Positions 24,278 to 32,752 of a stretch of DNA of 50,331 nucleotides are shown piece by piece (within the stretch, counting starts at the first letter, position 1; every line of letters begins with the position of its first letter). The position numbers and the translations under genes were made by a program. The stretch covers positions 1-50,331 of the forward strand of contig JAFUAO010000069.1 in assembly GCA_017460665.1 (NCBI GenBank). The letters are read 5' to 3'. This DNA is from Ruminococcus sp. (GTDB taxonomy: Bacteria; Bacillota; Clostridia; Oscillospirales; Ruminococcaceae). A model generated the notes under the pieces. That model made no database searches and was not told where the DNA came from. It was given only the letters and a program-made list of their open reading frames with translations.

Positions 24278-24891
24278 TGAGACCGAACATCATCAAAGAG
24301 ACCTTCAAGGGGTACCAGTGTACCTCGATCCCCGACGAGCTCTTCCGCAGGAGGACGCTGTACTTCACTGCACCCATAGGGCCTTCCACGGCTGAGGAGC
24401 TGATCGGTCAGCTCCTCTGGCTGGAGCAGGCTGCTCCCGGGAAGCCTATCACCCTTGTGATCAACAGCCCCGGCGGAGATGTGTTCTCCGGGCTTGCGGT
24501 ATGCGACGTGATCTCTCAGATCAGCTCTCCTGTAGACACAGTGTGTGCAGGCATGGCCGCAAGCATGGGAGCGCTGGTGTTCCTCTGCGGGCGGAACAGG
24601 ACCATGTTCCCACATTCAAGGCTCCTTATCCACGATCCCAGCTTCAGCAGCGGCGATCTTGCAGGAGTCAAGCCTATCGACCTCAAGGAGGACCTTGAGA
24701 AGCTGATGGCGATCCGCACGGAGCTTGCTCAGATCATCGCCGACCGCACAGGCAAGAGCCTTGAGGACATACTGGAAAAGACCAAGACCGACTTCATCAT
24801 GACCGCTCAGGAGGCCCTGGAAATGGGCGCCGCCACAAGGATCGGCATCCTGAGCCTGAACAATGAAAAGGAGGATAACGAAGATGAATAA
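24277..24891 (+). CDS. ClpP-like serine protease (S14 family)
   Basis: A 204-residue ClpP-fold protease with an apparently complete catalytic triad: Ser96 in GMAASMGA, His119 in RLLIHDPS, Asp172 in TKTDFIMTAQEAL. INSPGGDVFSGLAVCD (62-77) is the oxyanion-hole region. Housekeeping ClpP normally sits near clpX or tig; here it is wedged between unknown genes and a VirD4-like ATPase, so it is likely a specialised paralogue. Possibilities are a maturation protease of a mobile element, as in phage capsid proteases, or the effector of a small ATPase-protease system. The TAATG overlap upstream and about 8 bp overlap downstream show coupling. Confidence 0.88.
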   Translation: MRPNIIKETFKGYQCTSIPDELFRRRTLYFTAPIGPSTAEELIGQLLWLEQAAPGKPITLVINSPGGDVFSGLAVCDVISQISSPVDTVCAGMAASMGALVFLCGRNRTMFPHSRLLIHDPSFSSGDLAGVKPIDLKEDLEKLMAIRTELAQIIADRTGKSLEDILEKTKTDFIMTAQEALEMGAATRIGILSLNNEKEDNEDE

Positions 24892-26164
24892 CAGACACTT
24901 TGCAAAGGGCATCTCAGTCAGCAGCAACAGCCGAGCCACAAGGCTCAACAACAACGATGTGGTGATCGGAGTCTCCGGCAGCGGAAAGACCGGTTCCTAC
25001 GTCGTGCCCTACATCATGACCAGCGAGGAGAGCTTCATCGTCACCGACACTAAGGGAAACCTCTTCCGCAGATATAAGGACTACCTAAAGGGCCGAGGCT
25101 ACAGGGTCCGCAACATCGATCTGATCAGGCCTGAGAGAGGCGGTGGCTACGATCCGCTGCACTTCATAGGCAGGGCCAAGCGCCACGGAAAGCTGGTCTA
25201 CAGCGAAAAGGACATACTCACCGTGGCGAGCACCCTCTGCCCTGTCCAGAACAGCCGTGAGCCCTTCTGGGAGCACCAGGCACAAGAGGTCCTCTGCTGC
25301 CTGATCAGCTTCGTGCTGGAGGAATTCGACGAGGCCGACCGCAATCTTTCCACGGTATCGGACGTCTTCCGCCTGATGAGCACCTGTATCCGCAGCCAGA
25401 AGAGGGTCCCCTTCCTGGAGGAGCACTGCGTGGCCCACCCTGACTCCCTTGCCTCACGAAAGTACGAGCTGATGAGGGGATCCTTCGATGCCGACAAGAC
25501 CTGGGGCTCCACCTTCATGTTCGTATCGACGGCCCTGGACGTGTTCGACTTCGACACGGCAAGAGACATGGTGACCAGCAGGGACACCCTTGACTTTGCG
25601 GAACTTGGAAGGCGAAAGACAGCGCTCTTCCTGAACGTTTCCGACTCAGACCGCTCGCTGGACAAGCTGGTCAGCGTGTTCTACACACAGGCCTTCCAGA
25701 ACCTCCTCCGTGAGGCAGACAGCCGCCCCGACAGCAGGCTTGCCGTGCCTGTGCGGATCATTCTGGACGACTTCGCCACCAACTGTCAGATCCCGGACTT
25801 CGACAAGCTGATCTCAGTTATCCGTTCCCGTGAGATCTCGGTCAGCGTGATCCTACAGTCCATATCCCAGTTGGAGGCGGCCTATTCCGAACCTCAGAAA
25901 TGGACGATCATCAACAACTGCGACGATCTGCTCTACTTAGGCGGAGCGGACCTGTCCACGATCTACTATGTAGCAGAGCGTGCCAGACGCTCCCCCGAGG
26001 ACGTCATGGCGCTGGATCTGGACAAGGCCTACTTTATCCAGAGAGGCCGGAGCTCGGCCATGCTGGTGAACAAGCTGCTGCCATACGCCATGGAGAAGGA
26101 GCTCCCGATGAGCTCTGCTGAGGAAAAGGCCAGAGAAGCTCTGGCGCCTCAGTCCCTGGTCTGA
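24884..26164 (+). CDS. VirD4/TraG-like ATPase lacking the N-terminal membrane anchor
   Basis: A 426-residue P-loop ATPase of the type IV coupling protein group, which feeds DNA to conjugation channels. Walker A GVSGSGKT (29-36), a VTDTKGNLFRRYKDYL segment, and Walker B VRIILDDFATN (near 290-300) followed by the typical ISVSVILQSISQLEAAY sensor region. Canonical members carry two N-terminal membrane helices and 550-700 residues; this one begins directly at the ATPase and has no hydrophobic segment. I use the ATG at 24884, with AAAGGAGG 8 nt before it. There is no relaxase, VirB4 or integrase in the window, so it is either a remnant of an integrative element or an ATPase recruited into another system with the ClpP-like and nuclease-like proteins. 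Confidence 0.85.
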   Translation: MNNRHFAKGISVSSNSRATRLNNNDVVIGVSGSGKTGSYVVPYIMTSEESFIVTDTKGNLFRRYKDYLKGRGYRVRNIDLIRPERGGGYDPLHFIGRAKRHGKLVYSEKDILTVASTLCPVQNSREPFWEHQAQEVLCCLISFVLEEFDEADRNLSTVSDVFRLMSTCIRSQKRVPFLEEHCVAHPDSLASRKYELMRGSFDADKTWGSTFMFVSTALDVFDFDTARDMVTSRDTLDFAELGRRKTALFLNVSDSDRSLDKLVSVFYTQAFQNLLREADSRPDSRLAVPVRIILDDFATNCQIPDFDKLISVIRSREISVSVILQSISQLEAAYSEPQKWTIINNCDDLLYLGGADLSTIYYVAERARRSPEDVMALDLDKAYFIQRGRSSAMLVNKLLPYAMEKELPMSSAEEKAREALAPQSLV

Positions 26165-26170
26165 ACGAAA

Positions 26171-26203
26171 AAGGGCCATAGGGAGGGTCTCTCTATGGCT
26201 CTT
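26171..26203 (+). other. Imperfect hairpin after the VirD4-like gene
   Basis: GGGCCATAG pairs imperfectly with CTATGGCTCT around a GAGGG-containing loop a few bases after the stop codon; only a weak T run follows. It may help end transcription of the cassette ahead of the stronger terminator at 26250. Confidence 0.5.
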
Positions 26204-26249
26204 ATCTGTTTACATTGATAGTCTTATTATATGTGTGATCTTAACTTAA

Positions 26250-26287
26250 AAGCTCGGACTGCATTGCGGTCCGAGCTTATTTTTTTT
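26250..26287. terminator. Terminator between the VirD4-like and nifU genes
   Basis: AAGCTCGGAC (26250-26259) pairs with GTCCGAGCTT (26269-26278), followed by A and eight Ts on the plus strand. It separates convergent operons; on the minus strand it overlaps the end of nifU. Confidence 0.9.
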
Positions 26288-26702
26288 ATTCCTCTGGCTC
26301 GTGTACTTCACCGACGATCGGCAGGGGATCTATGCCCTGACGGGTGTAGTAGTCCGACAGCGCCGCTCTTACGGCCTGCTCAGCCAGCACCGAGCAGTGG
26401 ATCTTAACAGCCGGGAGCCCGTCCAGAGCCTCCACCACGGCGTCATTGGTCAGCTTCAGTGCATCGTCGATCGACTTGCCCTTGATCAGCTCCGTGGCCA
26501 TAGAAGAAGTGGCAACAGCCGCTCCGCAGCCGAAGGTCTTGAACTTGGCGTCGGTGATGATACCGCCGTCGATCTTCAGATACATCTTCATTATGTCGCC
26601 GCACTTTGCGTTGCCGATCTCGCCGATACCGTCAGCGTTCTCGATCTCGCCAACGTTCCTGGGATTTGAAAAATGGTCCAGTACCTTTTCACTGTACATC
26701 AT
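26286..26702 (-). CDS. nifU: Fe-S cluster scaffold protein NifU/IscU
   Basis: A 138-residue IscU-type scaffold that builds Fe-S clusters from sulfur supplied by the cysteine desulfurase. The three cluster-binding cysteines are Cys34 (NAKCGD), Cys59 (FGCGAA) and Cys103 (IHCSVLA), with Asp36 beside the first. Start: ATG ATG with AAGGAGAG 9 nt before the first. It is the last gene of rnhA-nifS-(EF-Tu-like)-nifU. The C-terminal extension with Pro/Glu is short. Length is that of single-domain clostridial NifU. Confidence 0.96.
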   Translation of the reverse strand: MMYSEKVLDHFSNPRNVGEIENADGIGEIGNAKCGDIMKMYLKIDGGIITDAKFKTFGCGAAVATSSMATELIKGKSIDDALKLTNDAVVEALDGLPAVKIHCSVLAEQAVRAALSDYYTRQGIDPLPIVGEVHEPEE

Positions 26703-26717
26703 AATAGTATCTCTCCT

Positions 26718-27089
26718 TTATTTGATTATCAGATCGCCCTGTTTTATATCCTTGCGCTGGAGCCCTTTCAGCAGCATTCCGGCTTCTTCCCCTTCGCTGA
26801 CTGAGGTCCTCACCTTGCGGAAGGTCTCCAGCCTCAAGATCTGGGTCTCACGGAGCTCCCCGGAAAGATCATCCAGCATGACCTTATCCCCTACAGAGAA
26901 GGTGCCTTCTGCAACGACTCCTGCCACCACGACACCTCGTCCGGCAATAGGGAATGCATCGTCTGCAATGAAGCAGGCAGAGCCGTCGGTCTGGGGAGCC
27001 TCATTTGCTCGGCACTCCTCATAGAGCCGCAGCTCCTTCTGGTCGTCTGACTCCTTGTTTTTGTTTAGCAGTTTTCCCAATAGTCCCAT
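26718..27089 (-). CDS. Small protein with an EF-Tu domain II-like beta-barrel
   Basis: A 123-residue protein. After a basic N-terminus (LLGKLLNKNKES) residues 40-122 read as a translation-factor domain II barrel: FPIAGRGVVVAGVVAEGTFSVGDKV (47-71, taken in parts) and the closing MLLKGLQRKDIKQGDLI, where EF-Tu has LLRGIKREEIERGQVL. There is no GTPase domain. It sits between nifS (12 bp upstream) and nifU (15 bp downstream) in the same operon, an unusual place that hints at a link to Fe-S assembly or to tRNA thiolation; that is inference. Confidence 0.8.
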   Translation of the reverse strand: MGLLGKLLNKNKESDDQKELRLYEECRANEAPQTDGSACFIADDAFPIAGRGVVVAGVVAEGTFSVGDKVMLDDLSGELRETQILRLETFRKVRTSVSEGEEAGMLLKGLQRKDIKQGDLIIK

Positions 27090-27101
27090 AGCTGATCCCT
27101 G

Positions 27102-28292
27102 TTATTCGTACTTCTCGCCCTTCATCATCTTCTCCCAAACAGGGGACATGGACCTGAGCCTGTCCACCACCTTGGGGATCACCTCTAAGATGTAGTCAAC
27201 GTCCTCGTCGGTGACGTCCTCCTCGATAGAGAGGCGGAGGGATCCGTGAGCGATCTCATGCTTTAGGCCGATAGACAGCAGGACGTGTGACGGATCCAGC
27301 GAGCCTGATGTGCAGGCCGAGCCTGACGAGGCGCAGATCCCGTTCATATCCAGCATCAGCAGCAGCGACTCTCCCTCAAGGCCCTCGATAGAGATGTTCA
27401 GATTTCCGGGGAGGCGCTTGTCCCTGTCGCCGTTGAGCCTGGTGTAAGGCAGCTCCAAAATGCCGTCGATCAGTCTGTTCCTTCTGGGAGTTATGATCTC
27501 GGCCTTCTCCTTGATGTTCTTAGTTGCAGCCTCGATAGCGACTCCCAGACCCACGATCGCCGGAACGTTCTCGGTGCCGGCACGCTTGCCACGTTCCTGA
27601 CCGCCGCCGTGGATAAGGTTCGGCAGGACTATGCCCTTTCTGACATAGAGGGCGCCGATGCCCTTCTGAGCGTGGATCTTGTGGCCTGAAAGAGAGAGCA
27701 TATCGATCCCCTGCTCATGGACGTTGATCTCCACATGGCCAACGGCCTGAACAGCGTCTGTGTGGAAGATCACGCCCTTTTCGTGACAGATCGCCGCGAT
27801 CTCCTCGATAGGCTGGATCGTACCGATCTCGTTGTTGGCGTACATGATAGTGACGAGAGCTGTGTCCTCCCGGATAGCCTTGCGAACGTCCTCCGGGTCG
27901 ATCAGGCCCTTGTCGCTGACAGGCACATAGGTCACCTCATAGCCCTGCTTTTCCAGATATTCGCAGGTGTGGAGCACGGCGTGGTGCTCAAAAACAGAGG
28001 TGACGATGTGCTTCTTGCCCTTTTTGCCGAGGCGCTCTGCGATGCCCTTGATCGCCCAGTTGTCGGACTCAGAGCCGCAGCTAGTGAAGAAGATCTCACG
28101 GGGCTCAGCGCCCAGTGCCTTAGCTACCTTTTCTCTTGCGTCCTCGATGTCACGCTGAGCGTCTCTGCCCAGCTTGTAGATGCTCGATGCATTGCCGTAG
28201 GCCGTAGTGAAGTGTGGGAGCATAGCCTCCAGCACCTCCTGAGAAACAGCCGTAGTTGCCGCATTATCGGCGTAAATGAATCTTTTTTCCAT
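27102..28292 (-). CDS. nifS: Cysteine desulfurase NifS
   Basis: A 396-residue PLP enzyme that takes sulfur from cysteine for Fe-S clusters and thiolation. ADNAATT (8-14), [13 protein letters not shown] (71-83), PLP-Lys205 in [12 protein letters not shown] and the persulfide-forming Cys327 in [11 protein letters not shown] are present. Full length for the NifS/IscS class I family. It starts 24 bp after rnhA and is followed by the EF-Tu domain II-like gene and nifU, which together form the Fe-S assembly pair. Confidence 0.96.
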   Translation of the reverse strand: MEKRFIYADNAATTAVSQEVLEAMLPHFTTAYGNASSIYKLGRDAQRDIEDAREKVAKALGAEPREIFFTSCGSESDNWAIKGIAERLGKKGKKHIVTSVFEHHAVLHTCEYLEKQGYEVTYVPVSDKGLIDPEDVRKAIREDTALVTIMYANNEIGTIQPIEEIAAICHEKGVIFHTDAVQAVGHVEINVHEQGIDMLSLSGHKIHAQKGIGALYVRKGIVLPNLIHGGGQERGKRAGTENVPAIVGLGVAIEAATKNIKEKAEIITPRRNRLIDGILELPYTRLNGDRDKRLPGNLNISIEGLEGESLLLMLDMNGICASSGSACTSGSLDPSHVLLSIGLKHEIAHGSLRLSIEEDVTDEDVDYILEVIPKVVDRLRSMSPVWEKMMKGEKYE

Positions 28293-28316
28293 GGGGATAC
28301 CTACCTTTATACTATT

Positions 28317-28769
28317 TCAGTGAGCCGCATATCTGTCCCGCTGCTCCACAGCGAGCTGGTCGCAGCGCTCGTTTTCGGGATGACCGGCGTGACCCTTGAC
28401 CCAGACGAAGGTGACCTCGTGCCTTTCCAGCAGAGGCAGCAGCCTCTCCCACAGGTCCACGTTCAGCGCAGGCTTCTTGTCGGCCTTGATCCAGCCCTTT
28501 CTCTTCCAACCGTAGACCCAGCCCTTAGTGACGCTGTCCACAACGTACTTGCTGTCGGTGGTAAGAGTGACCCTGCACGGCTCCTTTAGGGTCGAGAGTG
28601 CCTCGATGACGCCCATTAGCTCCATGCGGTTGTTGGTGGTAGCGCTCTCGCCGCCGGAGAGCTCCTTGACGAACTTTCCGTAGCGGAGGATAGCACCGTA
28701 GCCGCCGGGGCCGGGATTACCGCTGCAAGCGCCGTCGGTAAAGATCTCAACAGTCTTGATAAAGCTCAC
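28317..28769 (-). CDS. rnhA: Ribonuclease HI
   Basis: A 150-residue RNase HI that cuts RNA in RNA-DNA hybrids. The DEDD set is visible: Asp in [14 protein letters not shown] (residues 10-23), Glu in [12 protein letters not shown], Asp in [12 protein letters not shown] and Asp near the C-terminus in NERCDQLA. The start is uncertain: the GTG at 28769 overlaps its own AGGAG, so initiation may occur a few codons later. It is the first gene of the nifS-nifU operon. Confidence 0.94.
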   Translation of the reverse strand: MSFIKTVEIFTDGACSGNPGPGGYGAILRYGKFVKELSGGESATTNNRMELMGVIEALSTLKEPCRVTLTTDSKYVVDSVTKGWVYGWKRKGWIKADKKPALNVDLWERLLPLLERHEVTFVWVKGHAGHPENERCDQLAVEQRDRYAAH

Positions 28770-28862
28770 TCCTTTTGATCCATTTTATATTATATATCAT
28801 TTTGATATGCATTGGGGCGGTCGTTAACCTCTGGAAACACTTTTTCAGTTAGCACGCCCTTA

Positions 28863-29813
28863 CTAAATATACTCCAGCCTTTTCAGTACGAACAGCCACC
28901 CGGTCAGGGTGAAGGCGCTCAGCAGAGTGGTCAGCATGACCGAGAGCGCCGTGATCGAGCCCTTGTGTCCCAGATTTTTCGCCATCACGAAGCAGCTCCC
29001 GGTAGTGGCGCTGCCCAGCATGACGAGGGCCGCCACCAGCTTTTCGCCCCGGAAGCCCATATACACCGCAGCAGGCAGGAAGGCTCCGCAGAAGAGGACC
29101 AGCTTGATGAAGGCTATCCCCAGACATACCGGCAGGTCTCCACGGGCCTCGGAGGTCTTGAAGGAGGCGCCCAGTGCGATGAGGGAAAGGGGCGTGGCCA
29201 TGCCTGCAAGGTAGGATACCGACCGGGAGAGGATCGCCGGCTGAGGGATCCTTGCCAATGACCAGATGATCCCCACGACGATACCCAGTATTATGGGGTT
29301 CGTGGCGATCCCCTTCAGAGTGGTCAGAGCAAGTGATCGGCCGCCCTTTTTCTTCTCCGGAGAGGTAAGGGACAGCACCGTGACCGCTGCGATATTGTAC
29401 AGGGGGACGGTCCCCACGATCATGAGCGCCGCCATAGTTGCCTTGCCGTAGATGTTGTTGACGAAGGCTATCCCCAGCACCGCAGCGCTGCTACGGTAGG
29501 CCGCCTGCACGATCTCGCCGCGCTCCGCCCTGTCCTTGTGGAGGAGGGAGAAGGCCGAGGCTATGCCGATGCTCAGCAGGGTGATCACTGCACAGAACAG
29601 CACGAAGCGCCCGTCCCAGACAGACCGGAAGTCCGCCTGAGACAGGTCGGAGAACAGCAGGGCCGGCAGAGTGGTCCGAAAGACGAAGCGGTTGAGCTGA
29701 GAGGTGGTGTGGTCGTCCAGCAGGCCCACTCTCCGGCAAAAATACCCGAACACCATCATCAGGAACACCGGGACGGTGGCGTTCAGGCTGAATAAAAGAT
29801 CGCTGAAAAACAT
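28863..29813 (-). CDS. AEC-family membrane carrier (auxin efflux carrier type)
   Basis: A 316-residue ten-helix protein of the bile/arsenite/AEC superfamily, usually exporters of organic anions or amino-acid-derived acids. The VFGYFCRRVGLLDD and N-terminal-half LNRFVFRTTLPALLFSDLS motifs are typical, and the second half repeats the fold, ending with SATTGSCFVMAKNLGHKG. It begins 10 bp after potD and has no own promoter, so it is probably co-expressed with the polyamine importer. Substrate unknown. Confidence 0.88.
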   Translation of the reverse strand: MFFSDLLFSLNATVPVFLMMVFGYFCRRVGLLDDHTTSQLNRFVFRTTLPALLFSDLSQADFRSVWDGRFVLFCAVITLLSIGIASAFSLLHKDRAERGEIVQAAYRSSAAVLGIAFVNNIYGKATMAALMIVGTVPLYNIAAVTVLSLTSPEKKKGGRSLALTTLKGIATNPIILGIVVGIIWSLARIPQPAILSRSVSYLAGMATPLSLIALGASFKTSEARGDLPVCLGIAFIKLVLFCGAFLPAAVYMGFRGEKLVAALVMLGSATTGSCFVMAKNLGHKGSITALSVMLTTLLSAFTLTGWLFVLKRLEYI

Positions 29814-29823
29814 GGGCGCCGCC

Positions 29824-31098
29824 TCAGAAAATGTCTTTCTTGGCCTTGATATGGCGCCGGATCAGCACGAAGATCATCAGTGCCACGCAGAAAATGAGGA
29901 AGATCGGGGTGATCCACCGGTTGGTGTTCTCGTCCTCGGCGGACTTCATCTCGGTCCAAAGGTCCTGCATCTTCTTGTTGGCCTGGTCGGAGAGGTTGAC
30001 GAAGACCGTGGTCTTGTCCCTGATGAACTCCTCGTCCGGGTAGGAGACATGGCTCTCACGGGTCTCCTCGTCCAGCATCTCGAAGGCCGCCGAATGGGGC
30101 GTAGAATAGCAGATATAGTCGATATTTGCGAAGGCGATGTCCGGCTCGCACATGAAGTTGATGTACATCTCCGCAGCCTCCTTCTGGCGGGCGGTAGAGG
30201 GGATACACATGGCGTCCACGAAGAGGTTGGTGCCGCTCTTTGGGACAACGAAGTCCAGATCCTCGTTGCCCTCCAGTATAGTCAGGGCGTCGCCGGCGTA
30301 GTAGGGAGCGATCAGAGCATCGCCGGCCTCCATTTTGTCGAAGACCTCGTCCATGACATAGCCCTGAACGATCCGCTTCTGCTGTCGGAGCTTGAAGGCG
30401 GCCTGCTCCAGCTCCTCCGGATCCTCGGTGTTGAGGGAGTAGCCCAGCATGAGCTCTGCGATAGCGAAGGCGTCACGGGGGTTGTCGAACATGAGGATCT
30501 GGTCGGCGTAGTCCTCGTTCCAAAGGAGGTCCCAGTCGATCTCCTCGGGAGGTATATCGATCATGGTGGTGTCGTAGATGATGCCCACAGTTCCCCAAGT
30601 ATAGGGGACGGTATAGGCGTTGTCCGGGTCATAGGCCTGCCCCCGGAAGTTATCCATGATGTACTCAAAATTGGGTATATTGTCGAAGTCCAGCGGCTGG
30701 ATCATGTCCTCCTTGATCATCTTTGAGATCATGTAGTCCGAGGGTATGATCACATCGTAGGCCGCACCGCCGCCCTTGAGCTTTGCGTAGAGCTCCTCGT
30801 TGGTGGCGTAGTTTGTGTAGTTGACCTTGATCCCGGTGAGCTTCTCGAACTCGCCGTTCACGTCGAGGGTCCCCTCGTCGGCGCCGGTGGAGATATACTC
30901 TCCCCAGTTATAGACGTTTATGGAGATCCCCTTGCCCTTGAACCGGGTATAATAGTCCGGGTCGCTGACGGTGAGGGTCTGAGCAGAGCTCTCCTCCTCT
31001 TCCTCGGGAGCCTCCTCCGGGGCTGCGGAGGAGCAGGCGGTCAGCAGGGGCAGCGCCGCAAGAGCTGCCACGGCCCATGTCAAAGTTCTTCTAAGCAT
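29824..31098 (-). CDS. potD: Polyamine ABC transporter substrate-binding lipoprotein with a C-terminal membrane helix
   Basis: A 424-residue PotD-type spermidine/putrescine-binding protein. A signal peptide ends in lipobox LLTAC (Cys about 22), then an acidic linker EEAPEEEEE. The binding domain has VYNWGEYIS, GAAYDVIIPSDYMISKM and VPYTWGTVGIIYD, all typical PotD segments. Oddly, residues about 392-415 form a clear membrane helix (WITPIFLIFCVALMIFVLI) with a basic tail, so the protein would be tethered at both ends. RBS AAGGAGG. It is the fourth gene of potABCD. Confidence 0.93.
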   Translation of the reverse strand: MLRRTLTWAVAALAALPLLTACSSAAPEEAPEEEEESSAQTLTVSDPDYYTRFKGKGISINVYNWGEYISTGADEGTLDVNGEFEKLTGIKVNYTNYATNEELYAKLKGGGAAYDVIIPSDYMISKMIKEDMIQPLDFDNIPNFEYIMDNFRGQAYDPDNAYTVPYTWGTVGIIYDTTMIDIPPEEIDWDLLWNEDYADQILMFDNPRDAFAIAELMLGYSLNTEDPEELEQAAFKLRQQKRIVQGYVMDEVFDKMEAGDALIAPYYAGDALTILEGNEDLDFVVPKSGTNLFVDAMCIPSTARQKEAAEMYINFMCEPDIAFANIDYICYSTPHSAAFEMLDEETRESHVSYPDEEFIRDKTTVFVNLSDQANKKMQDLWTEMKSAEDENTNRWITPIFLIFCVALMIFVLIRRHIKAKKDIF

Positions 31099-31110
31099 AG
31101 CCTTTCCTCC

Positions 31111-31902
31111 TTATGCAGCATTTTTCCGGGCTGCCCTGTTCTCGATAGTGTGCTTCACGATCAGCACGATCACCACTACCACGAAGATGATCGTAGACAG
31201 AGCGTTGATCTCCGGCGAGACCTTGCGTCTTGTCATGGAATAGATCGTGATCGGCAGGGTCTGCGAGGTGGAGCCTGTAGTGAAGTAGCTGACAACGAAG
31301 TCGTCCAGCGAATAGGTGAAGCTCATGAGGAAGCCGCTGACCACGCCGGGCATGATCTCAGGCAGGACCACCTTGCGGAAGGCCTTCAGCGGCGAGCAGC
31401 CAAGGTCCTGAGCGGCCTCATAGATATGGGGATCCATCTGGTTGAACTTCGGCATGACGTTGAGTATGACGTATGGCACATCAAAGGTGATGTGTGCGAT
31501 GAGCAGCGTGACGAAGCCGAATTCAAGGTTCATCCTGGCTGCGAAGAAAACGAAAAGCAGCATCAGTGAGACACCGGTAACGATCTCGGGGTCGATGATC
31601 GGGATATTGGTGATGTTCATGATGACCGACTTGGGGAGCTTCCTCATGCTGTTGATGCCGATCGCAGCGAAGGTGCCCAGCACGGTAGAGACTATGCTGG
31701 CGGCAACAGCGATGATGATAGTGTTCACCAGTGATGAGATTATGATCCTGTTATGGAACAGCCGGACGTACCAGTCCAGCGTAAATCCGCTGAAAACGCT
31801 GCGGCTCTTAGTCTCGTTGAAGGAGAAGACTATGAGCACGAAGATCGGCACATACAGGAACGCCAGCACCAGCAGCAGATATATTTTTCCCAGCTTTTTC
31901 AA
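31111..31902 (-). CDS. potC: Spermidine/putrescine ABC transporter permease PotC
   Basis: A 263-residue permease with six membrane helices. The EAA loop that docks on the ATPase is EAAQDLGCSPLKAFRKVVLP (about 163-182). Start ATG follows GGGAGGTAATAAC. It lies between potB (42 bp upstream) and potD (12 bp downstream). Confidence 0.95.
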   Translation of the reverse strand: MKKLGKIYLLLVLAFLYVPIFVLIVFSFNETKSRSVFSGFTLDWYVRLFHNRIIISSLVNTIIIAVAASIVSTVLGTFAAIGINSMRKLPKSVIMNITNIPIIDPEIVTGVSLMLLFVFFAARMNLEFGFVTLLIAHITFDVPYVILNVMPKFNQMDPHIYEAAQDLGCSPLKAFRKVVLPEIMPGVVSGFLMSFTYSLDDFVVSYFTTGSTSQTLPITIYSMTRRKVSPEINALSTIIFVVVVIVLIVKHTIENRAARKNAA

Positions 31903-31944
31903 GTTATTACCTCCCTTTTTTGGCAGAGCCTATGGCCCTTAGCA

Positions 31945-32751
31945 TTACATCAGGACCTGATCGTCCGGGTCGAACTGGTTCATGACGGTCATGATCACCA
32001 GTATTATCACCATGAGCACCAGCGAGATCGCTGCGCCCAGGTGGGGGTCGTAGGCGTTCCCCAGGAACTGCATCTCGATAAGGTCGCCGATCAGCAGGTT
32101 TGATCCTCCGCCCAGCATTCGGGAAATGATGAAGGTAGAGATCGCCGGCACGAAGACCATGGTAACTCCCGATGTGATACCCGGCATACTGAGGGGTATC
32201 ACCACACGGAAGAGAATCTGGCCGGAGCTGCACCCAAGGTCCGAGGCTGCCTCGAAGAGGCTCTTGTCGATCTTCTCCATGACGGAATACAGTGGGAGTA
32301 TCATGAAGGGCAGGTAGTTGTACACCATTCCCAGAACTACGGCTCCGGAGGTGTTGATAAGCTTGTATGGGCCAAGTCCCACAAGGCCGAAGAGGTGGTT
32401 GAGGATACCGTTGTTGCCGAGGATCGTCATCCAGGCGTAGGTCCTCAGCAGGAAGTTCATCCACATAGGCAGCATGACGATCATCAGCATGGTGCCCTGC
32501 TTGTGCTTCTCCATGCGGGAGAGTATGAAGGATACCGGGTAAGCCACCACAAGGCAGATCGCCGTCGCCACAAGGGACAGCCAGATCGACCTGACGAAGA
32601 TGTTGGCGTACTGGCCCACGTCGGAGATGTGCTTTATGGTCAGGCCGCCGTCATCGGTGGTGAAGGCGAAGTAGGCGATCATCAGCAGGGGGACTACGAT
32701 GAACACCACCATCCACACCAGATATGGGGCGGAGAAATATTTCAGCTTCAT
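31945..32751 (-). CDS. potB: Spermidine/putrescine ABC transporter permease PotB
   Basis: A 268-residue six-helix permease; EAA loop EAASDLGCSSGQILFRVVIP (about 188-207). The gene begins one base after the potA stop codon, so translation is coupled. PotB and PotC form the membrane channel energised by PotA. Confidence 0.95.
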   Translation of the reverse strand: MKLKYFSAPYLVWMVVFIVVPLLMIAYFAFTTDDGGLTIKHISDVGQYANIFVRSIWLSLVATAICLVVAYPVSFILSRMEKHKQGTMLMIVMLPMWMNFLLRTYAWMTILGNNGILNHLFGLVGLGPYKLINTSGAVVLGMVYNYLPFMILPLYSVMEKIDKSLFEAASDLGCSSGQILFRVVIPLSMPGITSGVTMVFVPAISTFIISRMLGGGSNLLIGDLIEMQFLGNAYDPHLGAAISLVLMVIILVIMTVMNQFDPDDQVLM

Positions 32752-32752
32752 G

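Noticed and set aside
22285-26285. Attachment-site duplication flanking the nuclease/ClpP/VirD4-like cassette
   Set aside because: No direct repeat longer than chance was seen between the left (22304-22430) and right (26165-26285) flanks, and no tRNA target.
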